Translations under genes and position numbers: made by a program | The notes under the pieces: generated by a model | Told to the model about the DNA's origin: nothing | The model's input: only the letters and a program-made list of their open reading frames with translations | The model's database searches: none | DNA from: Barnesiella sp. An55 | GTDB lineage: Bacteria; Bacteroidota; Bacteroidia; Bacteroidales; Barnesiellaceae | Reading direction: 5' to 3' | DNA: 64,000 bases | Assembly: GCF_002161555.1 (NCBI RefSeq) | Contig: NZ_NFHZ01000011.1 | Span: forward strand, 62,001 to 126,000 | In this document: positions 1 through 8,566 of the stretch, in pieces | How positions within the stretch are numbered: the first letter of the stretch is position 1 | How the letters are laid out: every line of letters starts with the position of its first letter

Positions 1-1678
1 GAACTCCCTCTTGATACTCGTCAGAGGGGAATACATTTACTGTCTTACCACTGGCAAAGGCCATCCATCCGCCCTCGTTCACGACGGGTTCGCCATAGAG
101 TTCCTGACCTTTCACGACTGTCACTTCGGGGAATTGTTGCAGAAGCGAGATGTTGTCGGCAAAGGTAATCTCGAGCGTGCCGAGCGTTTCGAGCTCCGAG
201 TCGTTGGCGGGGAGTACGCTTTCGTAAGTGAGGACTCCGGTTGCCGATTCTACGATGTTGTCGAACTGGTAACCCCACTCACTGTTTTCATAGTCGCTCT
301 TGCAGCCTTTGGGCACATACACGGTCACTTGTGAGGCTTCAAGGTTGCCGAAGGGGTGGTCGAAGCCCTCGTAATAATTCAAGACGGCAGGAGTGGCACC
401 CAGACAGAAAACCTCGGTGAGAGCCGTACAACCGTTAAACGCATATGCTTCGATAGATCGGATGCCCGAGGGAATCGTGATTGATTTCAATGTAGTGCAT
501 TGGGCAAAGGTCCCTTCATACACGTTGGTCATGTTTTCGGGGAGTATGAGTGTAGTCAGTTGGGTCTTGGCAAAAGCCTGGTTGCCTATCAGCACAAGCG
601 ATGTCGGGAAGTTGATTTCGGCCAGTGCCGACTGGGAGAAGGCGTTGTCGTCGAAGGCGCGCATCCCCTCGGGTACGACCACCTTTTGCAGGTTGGAGTG
701 GGCAAATGCCCCTTCGCCTACACCCAGACAGCCGTTGGCAATGGTATATTTGGTAGCTTCGGCTTTTGTAGGATAGGCCATGAGCACTTTACCGTCGGCC
801 GAGTAGAGCACCCCGTTTATGGCTTGGCACACGGTGTTGCCGGACTCTACTTCAAAGGCGGTGACGCCATTGTATGAGAAGGCGGCATCTCCAATTTCCG
901 ATACACCGGCCGGAATGTTTACCGAGGCGAGCGACGAGTTATCGAGAAAAGCATATTCGCCTATCGACTTGAGACTGGCCGGAAGGTTGATTTCGGAGAG
1001 TTTGCTACATTCACGGAAAGCCCCTTCGTTCAACGTCTCTACACCTTCGCCCAAGGTTACCCGAGTGAGGTTGGGACAGAGCTGGAAGGCATTGTCGCCA
1101 ATCGTTTTGCAGCTGCCGGGAATATTGATTTCGGTAAGGGCGGTCTTGTAGAAAGCTCCGCTGCCTATCGAAGTGTAGTCGCTGGCGAAGGTGATTGAGG
1201 TGAGCGCCTGGTCGTTAAAGAAACAGCTTTGGGGAATTTCGGTCACTCCGGCAGGAATAGAGAGTGAGGTCAGTTTGCTGTTCGAAGCCAGGGCATAAGC
1301 TCCCAGTGAGGTAAGGTTTTCAGACAGGACTACCTCTTCCAAATCGTAGTTGTAGTAGATGGCATTGTCTTTTAAGGAGGTTACGGTATTGGGCATCTCG
1401 ATTTTGCGAATGTCCGACAGCCATTGGAAAGCATACTGCTCGAGTGAGGTTACTGTGTAGTCTTTCCCTTCATAAGCAACGGTTGCAGGAATGACGACTT
1501 CGGTTACCGGGGATTCGTTCTGTTCGTAATTTTCATTGAATCCCGATACTCCTACCGTATTCTCACTGGTAACAGTGTATTGGATTCTGTTTGCCTCGAA
1601 TGTTGTAGATTCTGCGGCTTGGGCCTGAAACGTGCAAAGTGCCGTAATGGCAGCAAAAAAGGTAACAAATTTCTTCAT
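1..1678 (-). CDS. BspA-like leucine-rich-repeat surface protein (3' end cut by window)
   Basis: The reading frame is open from an ATG at 1678 to the left edge, giving at least 559 residues with the C-terminus missing. It begins with a Sec signal peptide (MKKFVTFFAAITALC, ending near AQA). About a dozen LRR_5 repeats of roughly 23 residues follow, with the pattern IP..V..IG..AF..C..L, as in Bacteroides BspA and Treponema LrrA proteins. The visible C-terminal part leaves the repeats (VYVPKG motif, then an Ig-like stretch). Such proteins are exported and often bind host or bacterial surfaces; the partner here is unknown. A type IX-like C-terminal sorting domain may lie outside the window. The gene is divergent from obgE. 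A second protein with the same repeat type lies at 41763-45431. The family call is firm; the function is open. Confidence 0.85.
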   Translation of the reverse strand, partial: MKKFVTFFAAITALCTFQAQAAESTTFEANRIQYTVTSENTVGVSGFNENYEQNESPVTEVVIPATVAYEGKDYTVTSLEQYAFQWLSDIRKIEMPNTVTSLKDNAIYYNYDLEEVVLSENLTSLGAYALASNSKLTSLSIPAGVTEIPQSCFFNDQALTSITFASDYTSIGSGAFYKTALTEINIPGSCKTIGDNAFQLCPNLTRVTLGEGVETLNEGAFRECSKLSEINLPASLKSIGEYAFLDNSSLASVNIPAGVSEIGDAAFSYNGVTAFEVESGNTVCQAINGVLYSADGKVLMAYPTKAEATKYTIANGCLGVGEGAFAHSNLQKVVVPEGMRAFDDNAFSQSALAEINFPTSLVLIGNQAFAKTQLTTLILPENMTNVYEGTFAQCTTLKSITIPSGIRSIEAYAFNGCTALTEVFCLGATPAVLNYYEGFDHPFGNLEASQVTVYVPKGCKSDYENSEWGYQFDNIVESATGVLTYESVLPANDSELETLGTLEITFADNISLLQQFPEVTVVKGQELYGEPVVNEGGWMAFASGKTVNVFPSDEYQEGV

Positions 1679-1705
1679 AGTTATTTTGTTTTGGTGTTAT
1701 TTATG

Positions 1706-1713
1706 CAAAGGTA
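1706..1713 (-). promoter_or_regulatory. Possible -7 box of the LRR protein gene
   Basis: On the minus strand this reads TACCTTTG, matching the Bacteroidetes -7 consensus TAnnTTTG, 28 bases before the ATG at 1678. No clear TTTG -33 box is seen at the expected distance. Confidence 0.45.
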
Positions 1714-1828
1714 TATGTTTTTATGAGATATGAAAATGTATGCATAAAATCTTTATTAAAAAGCGTTACTGTGAATTTTTATTTATTTTTTTTATTGTTG
1801 TAGCTGCTTGTCGCATGGGAAAGCTTCA

Positions 1829-1949
1829 TCTCGTTTGCCTCTGCACTCACCTTTCACTATCTTTTCAGAAGACAGGATTCGGTTCGGTATAGCCAAACTT
1901 GAAAAACAAGTTTTCTCGTTTGCCTCTGCACTCACCTTTCACTATCTTT
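1829..1949 (+). repeat. Duplicated 36-base promoter segment before obgE
   Basis: An identical 36-base segment occurs at 1829-1864 and 1914-1949, start to start 85 bases. Each copy holds TTTG, a 20-base spacer and a -7 box. Copy 2 has the perfect box TATCTTTG (1943-1950). Copy 1 ends in TATCTTTT (1858-1865), lacking the final G. The second copy is well placed to transcribe obgE (ATG 1992). Copy 1 is either a weaker upstream promoter or a decayed one. The rest of the 1679-1991 gap is AT-rich with no gene. Confidence 0.75.
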
Positions 1950-1991
1950 GCAACGTGATATATGGATGAAAATAAAAAACAGAGATAAAAT

Positions 1992-3128
1992 ATGGCAGAG
2001 TCGAATTTTGTAGATTATGTGAAGATACTTTGTCGTTCGGGCAAAGGAGGCGCCGGAGCCATGCACTTGTATCGGGCCAAGTATGTACCCAAGGGCGGAC
2101 CCGATGGGGGTGACGGAGGTCGTGGCGGAAACATCTATTTGCGGGCCAACCGCAATTTGTGGACTCTGCTGCACTTGAAATACTCGCGTCACGTCTTTGC
2201 CGGCAACGGTGCGCCCGGCGGGGCCAACCGCAGTTTTGGCAAGGATGGCGAGGATAAAACCATCGAGGTGCCTTGCGGTACGGCGGTGTTCGATGCCGAC
2301 ACGGGCGAGTATTTGTGCGAGGTGACTCAAGACGGCGAGGAGCTTGTGCTCTTGAAAGGCGGTCGGGGCGGATTGGGCAACTGGCATTTCAAGTCGGCGA
2401 CCAACCAGACTCCCCGGTATGCCCAGCCTGGCGAACCGGCTATCGAGCGCACGGTGATTCTCGAATTGAAACTCTTGGCCGATGTGGGTCTGGTGGGTTT
2501 TCCCAACGCCGGTAAATCGACTCTGCTCTCTACCATATCGGCAGCCCGTCCCAAGATTGCCGACTATCCCTTTACGACGCTCGAGCCCAACTTGGGAATT
2601 GTCTCTTATCGCGACAACCGTTCGTTTGTGATGGCCGATATTCCCGGTATTATCGAGGGGGCCAGCGAGGGGAAAGGTTTGGGCCTGCGCTTCCTCCGCC
2701 ATGTCGAGCGTAATGCCGTGTTGCTGTTCATGGTACCGGCCGATGCCGACAGTATTCGGGGTGAATATGAAATTTTGTTGCGCGAGCTGACTGCTTTTAA
2801 TCCCGACTTGCAGGACAAGCAACGGGTGTTGGCCGTGACCAAATGCGATATGCTCGACGATGAATTGATCGAGGCGTTGAAGAGTGACCTGCCCGATATT
2901 CCCACCGTCTTTATCTCGTCGGTGACGGGGCAGGGTATCACCGAGTTGAAAGACCTCTTGTGGAGCCAACTCAACGACGAGGCCAACCGGGTGATGACCA
3001 TGACTCACCGCAACCTCGATGCCCGTCACCGGGTAGCCGAGGAGGACAATTTCGATACGAGTGTCGGGCTCGACGATGAGGCCGACGACTTGGCTGATGG
3101 CGATAACTTCGACGAAGAGGATTGGTAA
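1992..3128 (+). CDS. obgE: GTPase ObgE/CgtA
   Basis: 378 residues. The N-terminal glycine-rich Obg fold (about 1-160; [17 protein letters not shown]) is followed by the GTPase domain: G1 GFPNAGKST near residues 168-176, G3 DIPGIIEG, G4 TKCD and G5 SSVTGQG. Obg is an essential ribosome-associated GTPase in large-subunit assembly and the stringent response. The C-terminal tail (from about 340) is short and very acidic (many D and E), in place of the Obg C-terminal domain of Bacillus. The stop overlaps the start of pgeF (TAATG), so the two are translated as a pair. Transcription likely starts from the promoter at 1919-1950, about 35 bases upstream. Start chosen at the ATG giving the standard [11 protein letters not shown]-terminus. 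Confidence 0.97.
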   Translation: MAESNFVDYVKILCRSGKGGAGAMHLYRAKYVPKGGPDGGDGGRGGNIYLRANRNLWTLLHLKYSRHVFAGNGAPGGANRSFGKDGEDKTIEVPCGTAVFDADTGEYLCEVTQDGEELVLLKGGRGGLGNWHFKSATNQTPRYAQPGEPAIERTVILELKLLADVGLVGFPNAGKSTLLSTISAARPKIADYPFTTLEPNLGIVSYRDNRSFVMADIPGIIEGASEGKGLGLRFLRHVERNAVLLFMVPADADSIRGEYEILLRELTAFNPDLQDKQRVLAVTKCDMLDDELIEALKSDLPDIPTVFISSVTGQGITELKDLLWSQLNDEANRVMTMTHRNLDARHRVAEEDNFDTSVGLDDEADDLADGDNFDEEDW

Positions 3129-3940
3129 TGATTCTGCACGAGACCGATACATTCAGGTGGTACTCCTTCGCCTTGTTCGATGCGCTGCCGGGGGTGGTTT
3201 CCTTTGTGACTACGCGCGGTGCTGCGGTGGCGGGTAATCCTTTCTCGGCCGATAACCTGGGCGAATATACCGACGATGACCCCGGCCGGGTAGCGGCCAA
3301 CCGACAGCGTTTGCACCTGGCCTTGGGCTTTGATCGACTGGCGGCACCCCATCAGGTGCATGGCACCGGGGTGGCTGTCGTTACCGACGACTGGTTGGAT
3401 GCTCCCGCAGCCGTATGGCACGAGCGTCTCGAGGGCGTTGATGCTGTTGCGACCCACTGTCCCGGGGTGGCCGTAGCTGTCTCTACGGCCGATTGTGTCC
3501 CCGTTTTGCTGTTCGATCCCGAGAGCCGCGCCTGCGCTGCTGTCCATGCCGGATGGCGGGGTATGGCTGCTCACATCATTCGAGCCTCGGTCGAGGCCAT
3601 GCAGGCTCGTTATGGCACACAACCCGCTCGGTTGTATGCCGCCGTGGGACCGTCGATAGGTCCCGACCGTTTCGAGGTGGGCGATGAGGTTGTTGAGACA
3701 TTCCTTGCGGCCGGATTCGACGAGTCGGCCGTTGTTCGGCGCTATCCGTCGCAACGGCCCCATATCGACCTGTGGGCTGCAGCTGTCGAAGAGCTCACCG
3801 CCTGTGGCGTGGAGCTGGAACATATCGAGGTGGCCGGACTCTGCACCCGGGAGCACAGCGACGAGTTTTTCTCGGCACGGGCCTTGGGCGTTCGTTCGGG
3901 CCGTTTTCTCACGGGAGTGTATTGTCGTCCTCTTGACTAA
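3128..3940 (+). CDS. pgeF: Peptidoglycan editing factor / laccase-domain protein (YfiH family)
   Basis: 270 residues from the ATG at 3128, whose A is the last base of the obgE stop. Two upstream in-frame codons (TTG GTA) inside obgE are not needed. Family residues are present: HQVHG near residue 78, the metal cysteine in STADCVPVL, and the histidine in VHAGWRGM. The YfiH/PgeF fold binds metal between His-Cys-His. Members are reported as multicopper polyphenol oxidase-like, as purine nucleoside phosphorylase/adenosine deaminase (FAMIN relatives), and in E. coli as preventing mis-incorporation of serine into peptidoglycan precursors. Which activity applies here is not decided by sequence. Cytoplasmic; no signal peptide. 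Translational coupling with obgE is inferred from the overlap. Confidence 0.93.
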   Translation: MILHETDTFRWYSFALFDALPGVVSFVTTRGAAVAGNPFSADNLGEYTDDDPGRVAANRQRLHLALGFDRLAAPHQVHGTGVAVVTDDWLDAPAAVWHERLEGVDAVATHCPGVAVAVSTADCVPVLLFDPESRACAAVHAGWRGMAAHIIRASVEAMQARYGTQPARLYAAVGPSIGPDRFEVGDEVVETFLAAGFDESAVVRRYPSQRPHIDLWAAAVEELTACGVELEHIEVAGLCTREHSDEFFSARALGVRSGRFLTGVYCRPLD

Positions 3941-4005
3941 GCCATGCACTCTCATCCCTTTATTCTAATGTATTAGTAGGTAAACTTTTCTATACGCAGT
4001 TGTGT

Positions 4006-4052
4006 AGAAAAAGAAAAAGACTGTGCCAAAACTTATCGTCCTGGACACAGCC
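4006..4052 (-). terminator. Rho-independent terminator of the nuclease gene
   Basis: CTGTG (4021-4025) pairs with CACAG (4046-4050), extended by CC/GG around one bulged A. On the minus strand the stem is followed by a T-rich tract (tctttttcttttt). It lies just past the minus-strand gene ending at 4126. The rest of 3941-4125 holds nothing recognisable. Confidence 0.6.
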
Positions 4053-4125
4053 TTTAATCGGCCGCGTGAATAAGTGTCTTTGCGGTCGGTCCCCTTTTTA
4101 AGCTGTCAGTCTCAGCGGGGGTATT

Positions 4126-5865
4126 TTAGAGAGCCCACTCTGAGGGAGTACATTGTTGCTTTACCTCGTTGTCAACAGTCGGGAAGAAGGTAAAGCCGGT
4201 CTGTTGTTCGATATATTCAACCGATTTGCAATAGTCGGTGCTGAAGGTCTCGGGGTAATCGTTGCGATGCTCGAGCCAGAACCCGATAGCTTTCAATTCG
4301 CTGGCTTCGCACTGGCCAATGGCTTTGCCGGTATTGCCCGTGCGAGTGCGTAAAATCACCTTGAAGTAGTGCGTGGGCACGGCACACAGTTTGGCCGCAG
4401 GGTCGTAGCTGTCGTTATAGTTACCGTCGTAGGTCGAGATGTATCCATCACCAAAATAGCAGCCGGTTACTACGTAGAGCGTATCGGTGCACATATTGTT
4501 GCGAATCTTGCTCTCGAGCGATTCCCATATGCCGCTGTTGAAGCTGCTGTTTTGGGGAGTCATGTTCGAGGCATAGAAGGTGTGGCTGTTCAGTTCGTCG
4601 TTTACGGTGCGGTCGCCCGAAGGAATCTGGTGCCCGCGCGAGTAGTCCTGGTAATAGCAATAGGGGTTGCCATACAGCAGTGCCTGGAAGCTGGCATCGA
4701 TGAGGGGGTCGGCCGCCCAAGCTTCGGTGCGGCCACTGTAGCCCCGGTAACAGGCGTGCAGCGGATAGGCTACCCACAAGGCCGCATGTTTATCCCGGTC
4801 GAAGAGCAGCGTATAGTTTCTCACCCGCTGCCCGTTTATCGAGCCATAATGAGTCACAACCAGGTCGTTGGTGCCGTAAACGGGCAACTCGGCGGGCGGA
4901 TAGGCGATGGTGGAGCCGAAGTCAATGACCTGACTCGACGGGTCGCCATTGGTCAACCGCACATCGTCGATGCGCATCATATTGGCCCCGCTTGTGGTCC
5001 TGAACCGTATGCTGAGGGTACCGTTGCTCGAGCTCTCTTGCAGAGAAAATTCGCTGGTCGTCAGCTCCCAGTTGTTGTTCAACGGGCGGGTGTAGTCGAG
5101 CGAGACCCACGACGAGCCATTGCCTACCTCGACTGTCAGGTCGGTATAGTCGAACATCTTGTTTTCCGAGCTGCCGAATTGCAGCACGAAGTTACGCTCT
5201 TGGCCCACCTCAATACCGTTGATGGCGATGAAGCTACCGCTTTTGTTGAAATAGAGGTTGTTTTTTCCCGAGGCATAAGGCTTGTAATCGGCCGACGGGT
5301 TATAGTCTGAGTTCCAATCGCTTCGTACCGACACACTCATCTGGTCGTAGGTTTCGTTGCCCTGTCCCGTGCCCGAGCCGTTTTTCCAGCCGTCGAACTG
5401 GTCGAGGTAGGGCCAGTAGGTGTTTTTCACGGCAATCTCGCGGTCGAAATCGTTGTTGTAGATAACCGTGCGGTCGGGGACGACTACGGCCGCCTCGCGC
5501 GACACCGTCACTTCGCGGGTGATTACTTTTTCTCCGTCGCTTTGCGGCACGGTCGAGATGGTGAGCTTGCAGCTTTCTCCCACGGGTGCATCGCTGATGG
5601 CGATCGAGCTTTCGCCGCTCGAGCCTTTACTGCGGTCTATGACCAGGGCGGGGGTGCTTGTCGTAGCCTCCCACGAAGTATTTGAACTGACGGTCACGAC
5701 GTTTTTCGAAGCGTCGTTTTCATCGAACGTCAGTGATTCGGGCGATACGGTAAGGATAATCTCTTCGGGGGTTGTTCCAGGTACTTCGGGCTCCTGTTGC
5801 TTCTCTTCGCTACAAGATCCAAGTGTGAGCAGTAACCCCACGATGTAAATGAAAGACTTTTTCAT
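4126..5865 (-). CDS. Secreted BACON-domain DNA/RNA non-specific endonuclease lipoprotein
   Basis: 579 residues. Lipoprotein signal with lipobox LGSC (Cys about 18) followed by SEEKQ, an acidic start that in Bacteroidetes favours surface exposure. Residues about 36-130 form a BACON domain (LTVSPESLTFD, NTSWEATTS, VTVSRE), a module common in gut Bacteroidetes polysaccharide and mucin proteins. Residues about 135-310 look like a jelly-roll, carbohydrate-binding-like domain. The C-terminal part (about 330-579) is a DNA/RNA non-specific nuclease of the NucA/EndA type: SRGH with catalytic His412 in the place of DRGH, then ASNMTPQN (434-439) supplying the metal-binding Asn. It probably degrades extracellular DNA or RNA at the cell surface. 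The first residue of the DRGH motif is Ser, a substitution also seen in active bacterial relatives. No operon partner. Confidence 0.85.
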   Translation of the reverse strand: MKKSFIYIVGLLLTLGSCSEEKQQEPEVPGTTPEEIILTVSPESLTFDENDASKNVVTVSSNTSWEATTSTPALVIDRSKGSSGESSIAISDAPVGESCKLTISTVPQSDGEKVITREVTVSREAAVVVPDRTVIYNNDFDREIAVKNTYWPYLDQFDGWKNGSGTGQGNETYDQMSVSVRSDWNSDYNPSADYKPYASGKNNLYFNKSGSFIAINGIEVGQERNFVLQFGSSENKMFDYTDLTVEVGNGSSWVSLDYTRPLNNNWELTTSEFSLQESSSNGTLSIRFRTTSGANMMRIDDVRLTNGDPSSQVIDFGSTIAYPPAELPVYGTNDLVVTHYGSINGQRVRNYTLLFDRDKHAALWVAYPLHACYRGYSGRTEAWAADPLIDASFQALLYGNPYCYYQDYSRGHQIPSGDRTVNDELNSHTFYASNMTPQNSSFNSGIWESLESKIRNNMCTDTLYVVTGCYFGDGYISTYDGNYNDSYDPAAKLCAVPTHYFKVILRTRTGNTGKAIGQCEASELKAIGFWLEHRNDYPETFSTDYCKSVEYIEQQTGFTFFPTVDNEVKQQCTPSEWAL

Positions 5866-5893
5866 GGATGAAATTAAAGCATAAATTTAAGGG

Positions 5894-5923
5894 CAAAAGT
5901 AGTCGGGATGAGGAAAAAACAAA
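5894..5923 (-). promoter_or_regulatory. Promoter of the nuclease gene
   Basis: Minus strand: TTTG (5920-5923), an 18-base spacer and TACTTTTG (5894-5901), matching TTTG...TAnnTTTG with a slightly short spacer, 29 bases before the ATG at 5865. No reading frame in 5866-6039 looks real. Confidence 0.6.
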
Positions 5924-6039
5924 GAGCAATGCGTCAAAAATTCAAGTCAAATTGTCAAAAATATAGACGGGAAGAACTCCTCGGATATCTTTTATGTAAC
6001 CTGGTATATATGAGGAATTGGTCTGTAAATGACTTTTGC

Positions 6040-6939
6040 TCAGTGTCTTTGGTTACGAAACTCAGAAGGTGTTATCCCCTCTTTCCTGCGGAAAAAGGTT
6101 GAGAACTGTCCCACGCACTCAAAATTGAGTTCGAAAGCAATTTCGGCAATCGAAAGAGACGAAGAGGTGAGTAATTCTTTTGCTCGAGCCAGTTTCACCT
6201 GTTGTTGGTACTGGCCGGGAGAAATGCCGCTGTATCGTTTGAACTCGCGGCGGAATAGAGAATATCCTACATTCAGTCTTTCGGCAATACGTTGTGGCGA
6301 CAAATTTCCACTGCGATCTTCCTTCATCATGATTCGGGCCCGGTTGATTACATCGACCATGACGCTGTCGTTGAACGAGCGGTTCAGTTCTTTATAATAG
6401 ACGCTTCCCAACAGATGTAGTACGATGCTCGATATGATTTGTTGGAATCCGGCTTTTTCCCGTTCGGCCTTTTCCATGATTTCGTGATACAGGTCGATGA
6501 TTTTGTCGTCGGTTCCTATTTTGAACAGGCAATGGTCGGGGGTGAAGAAGTGACTCTTGACCCGGTTGTCGATGTGGCATCCGCGGAATCCTACCCAATG
6601 TTCGTCCCATCCGGTCTGTGGGTTGGGATAGTATTTGTGCCACTCTCCAGGAAAGAGTAGCAGCATGGTGCCGGCTTCGATGTGCGTCATTGGGCAAGAA
6701 CGGCTGGTAAAGAATCCTTCGCCTCGGGTGATATAGACCAGTTGGTATTCGTTGAGGGTGCGTTTCCCTTCGCTCTTGAAGTTGTAGCTGTCGGGGTGTT
6801 TCGACAGGGGATAGCTCTCGTGAGGGGCGACATACTGGTAGCCTACCGTCGTAATAACGATACCCCACTCTTCGTCGCGAGCATTGACTCGCAGATATTT
6901 CAGTTCGTCGCTTTGCTGTCGTACCATATCTATTCTCAC
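6040..6939 (-). CDS. rhaR: AraC-family regulator of the rhamnose operon (RhaR-like)
   Basis: 299 residues. The N-terminal half (about 25-170) is an AraC cupin sugar-binding domain (GEGFFTSRSCPMTHIEAG, WVGFRG). The C-terminal 100 residues carry the two helix-turn-helix motifs of AraC/XylS proteins (IAERLNVGYSLFRREFKRYSG and SIAEIAFELNFECVGQFSTFFRRKEGITPSEFR). It is divergent from rhaB across 130 bases, the arrangement of the B. thetaiotaomicron rhamnose cluster, where an AraC-type RhaR activates the genes with rhamnose. The paired 11-base repeats at 6971-7002 are its probable binding site. An internal ATG at 6927 is an alternative start. Assignment of the sugar is by context and not shown by residues. 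Confidence 0.87.
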   Translation of the reverse strand: MRIDMVRQQSDELKYLRVNARDEEWGIVITTVGYQYVAPHESYPLSKHPDSYNFKSEGKRTLNEYQLVYITRGEGFFTSRSCPMTHIEAGTMLLLFPGEWHKYYPNPQTGWDEHWVGFRGCHIDNRVKSHFFTPDHCLFKIGTDDKIIDLYHEIMEKAEREKAGFQQIISSIVLHLLGSVYYKELNRSFNDSVMVDVINRARIMMKEDRSGNLSPQRIAERLNVGYSLFRREFKRYSGISPGQYQQQVKLARAKELLTSSSLSIAEIAFELNFECVGQFSTFFRRKEGITPSEFRNQRH

Positions 6940-6970
6940 TCTAACGGGTCAAATATAGATATTCTTTGGG

Positions 6971-7002
6971 TTATATCAAAATAGAAAGTTTTTATATCAA
7001 AA
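6971..7002 (+). promoter_or_regulatory. Tandem 11-base direct repeat, probable RhaR operator
   Basis: TTATATCAAAA occurs at 6971-6981 and 6992-7002, start to start 21 bases, that is two helical turns on one face. This is the geometry of AraC-type half-sites. It ends about 28 bases before the -7 box at 7031, so a bound activator would sit at the -33 region, which has no TTTG of its own. Confidence 0.65.
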
Positions 7003-7030
7003 ACATCAGCCGATTATATATGTATGATTC

Positions 7031-7038
7031 TACTTTTG
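7031..7038 (+). promoter_or_regulatory. -7 box of the rhamnose operon promoter
   Basis: TACTTTTG fits TAnnTTTG, 32 bases upstream of the rhaB ATG at 7070. No TTTG is found at -33, as expected for an activator-dependent promoter. Confidence 0.6.
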
Positions 7039-7069
7039 CCGCATAAACTATAAATTATCTTGTATTTAC

Positions 7070-8551
7070 ATGGAAAACACAGCCTGTATTGCCATAGACT
7101 TGGGAGCGACCAGTGGTCGTGTCATTTTTGCAAATATGTCGCAGGGAAAACTCGATATGGAAATCCTTTGCCGGTTTCCCAACGAGATAAAAGTAATCGA
7201 GGGTCGTTATTATTGGGACATCTATTCTCTTTTCGATTCGATTAAAACCGGTTTACGGATAGCTGCTTCCCGTGGGTTGCCCGTCGCTTCGATAGGTGTC
7301 GATACGTGGGGAGTCGATTTTGTAGGTGTTCGGCCTGACGGGTCGTTCGCCTCGTTGCCCCGTTCCTATCGCGATCCCTATACCGACGGGGTCCCCGAAA
7401 AATACTTTGAGCATATTGATCGGGAGGAGGTCTATCGCCTCACGGGAATACAGTTCATGAATTTCAATTCGCTGTTTCAACTCTATGCCGTCCGGCTCGA
7501 AGGTAGTCTTGAACCCGAGTCGATACGGCGTATCCTGTTTATGCCCGATGCCATCTCCTATCTGCTCACGGGGCGAGAGGTATGTGAATATACCATATTA
7601 TCGACCTCTCAATTGATGAATCCCCGTAAGAGGCAGATCGAGAGCCGGTTATTGGAGCCGCTGGGATTGTCGGTCGAGAAATTTGCTCCGGTCGTCTGGC
7701 CAGGGCAGGTGATAGGCCCTCTCTCCGATCGGGTGAGAACCGAAACCGGTTTGCCTCCTCTCTCTGTGATCGCGGTGGCCGGTCATGACACGGCATCGGC
7801 CGTGGCAGCCGTGCCGGCAGTAGGTCGAAACTTTGCCTACCTCAGTTCGGGTACCTGGTCGCTTATGGGGATTGAGACCGATTCGCCGGTGGTGACCGAC
7901 GAGGCCTATCGCATGAACTTTACCAACGAAGGCGGCATCGATGGAACTACCCGATTCTTGAAAAACATTACCGGGTTGTGGCTGTTGGAGCAGTGCCTCA
8001 AGCGATGGAAAGATGAGTCGGGTACGGTCTATACGTATCCGCAGCTTGTGGCCATGGCACAGACTGTGGAGGAGAACGACAGTTATGTCGATCCCGACGA
8101 TGTGGCCTTTGCCAATCCCCGGTCGATGCCCGAAGCCGTAGCCGACTATTGTCGTGCACACGGCATGAATATACCACAAACCCATGCCGAGTATGTGAGA
8201 TGTATCTTGGAGAGTTTGGCTCTCAAGTATCGTTATGTACTGTCGCGCCTGCAGCAGATAGCGCCGTTTCGCATCGAATGTGTGCATGTGATTGGTGGCG
8301 GGTCGCAAAACGAATTGTTGAACCGTTTTACGGCAGCCGCCACGGGAGTGCCTGTTGTAGCCGGTCCGGCCGAGGCTACGGCGTTGGGCAATGTGCTGGT
8401 ACAGTTGAGAGCACTGGGGGTGGTATCTGATCGCGATTCGATGCGTCGGTTGTCGGCCGCATCGGTGTCGTTGAAACGTTACGAGCCCGATAATAGCGCT
8501 TTGTGGAACAAGAAGTACGAGGTGTTCAAAAGGAATTGTAATCTGTTATAA
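7070..8551 (+). CDS. rhaB: L-rhamnulokinase (FGGY family)
   Basis: 493 residues, close to E. coli RhaB (489). The ATP-binding N-terminus CIAIDLGATSGRVIF (about 4-18) is that of FGGY sugar kinases. Other family stretches are VDTWGVDFVG, VAGHDTASAVAAVP with the catalytic Asp, SSGTWSLMG, and the C-terminal adenosine site VIGGGSQNELLNR. It phosphorylates L-rhamnulose to L-rhamnulose 1-phosphate in the cytoplasm. First gene of a four-gene operon; rhaA begins 15 bases after its stop. In Bacteroides literature this gene is called rhaK. Confidence 0.96.
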   Translation: MENTACIAIDLGATSGRVIFANMSQGKLDMEILCRFPNEIKVIEGRYYWDIYSLFDSIKTGLRIAASRGLPVASIGVDTWGVDFVGVRPDGSFASLPRSYRDPYTDGVPEKYFEHIDREEVYRLTGIQFMNFNSLFQLYAVRLEGSLEPESIRRILFMPDAISYLLTGREVCEYTILSTSQLMNPRKRQIESRLLEPLGLSVEKFAPVVWPGQVIGPLSDRVRTETGLPPLSVIAVAGHDTASAVAAVPAVGRNFAYLSSGTWSLMGIETDSPVVTDEAYRMNFTNEGGIDGTTRFLKNITGLWLLEQCLKRWKDESGTVYTYPQLVAMAQTVEENDSYVDPDDVAFANPRSMPEAVADYCRAHGMNIPQTHAEYVRCILESLALKYRYVLSRLQQIAPFRIECVHVIGGGSQNELLNRFTAAATGVPVVAGPAEATALGNVLVQLRALGVVSDRDSMRRLSAASVSLKRYEPDNSALWNKKYEVFKRNCNLL

Positions 8552-8566
8552 AATAGGAGAAGTATC

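Noticed and set aside
1829-1949. Possible CRISPR-like repeat pair
   Set aside because: Only two copies, and each is a complete Bacteroidetes promoter; no further repeat units or cas genes.
5908-6102. Small plus-strand frame of 64 codons
   Set aside because: It overlaps the nuclease promoter and the 3' end of the AraC gene; there is no initiation signal or similarity.
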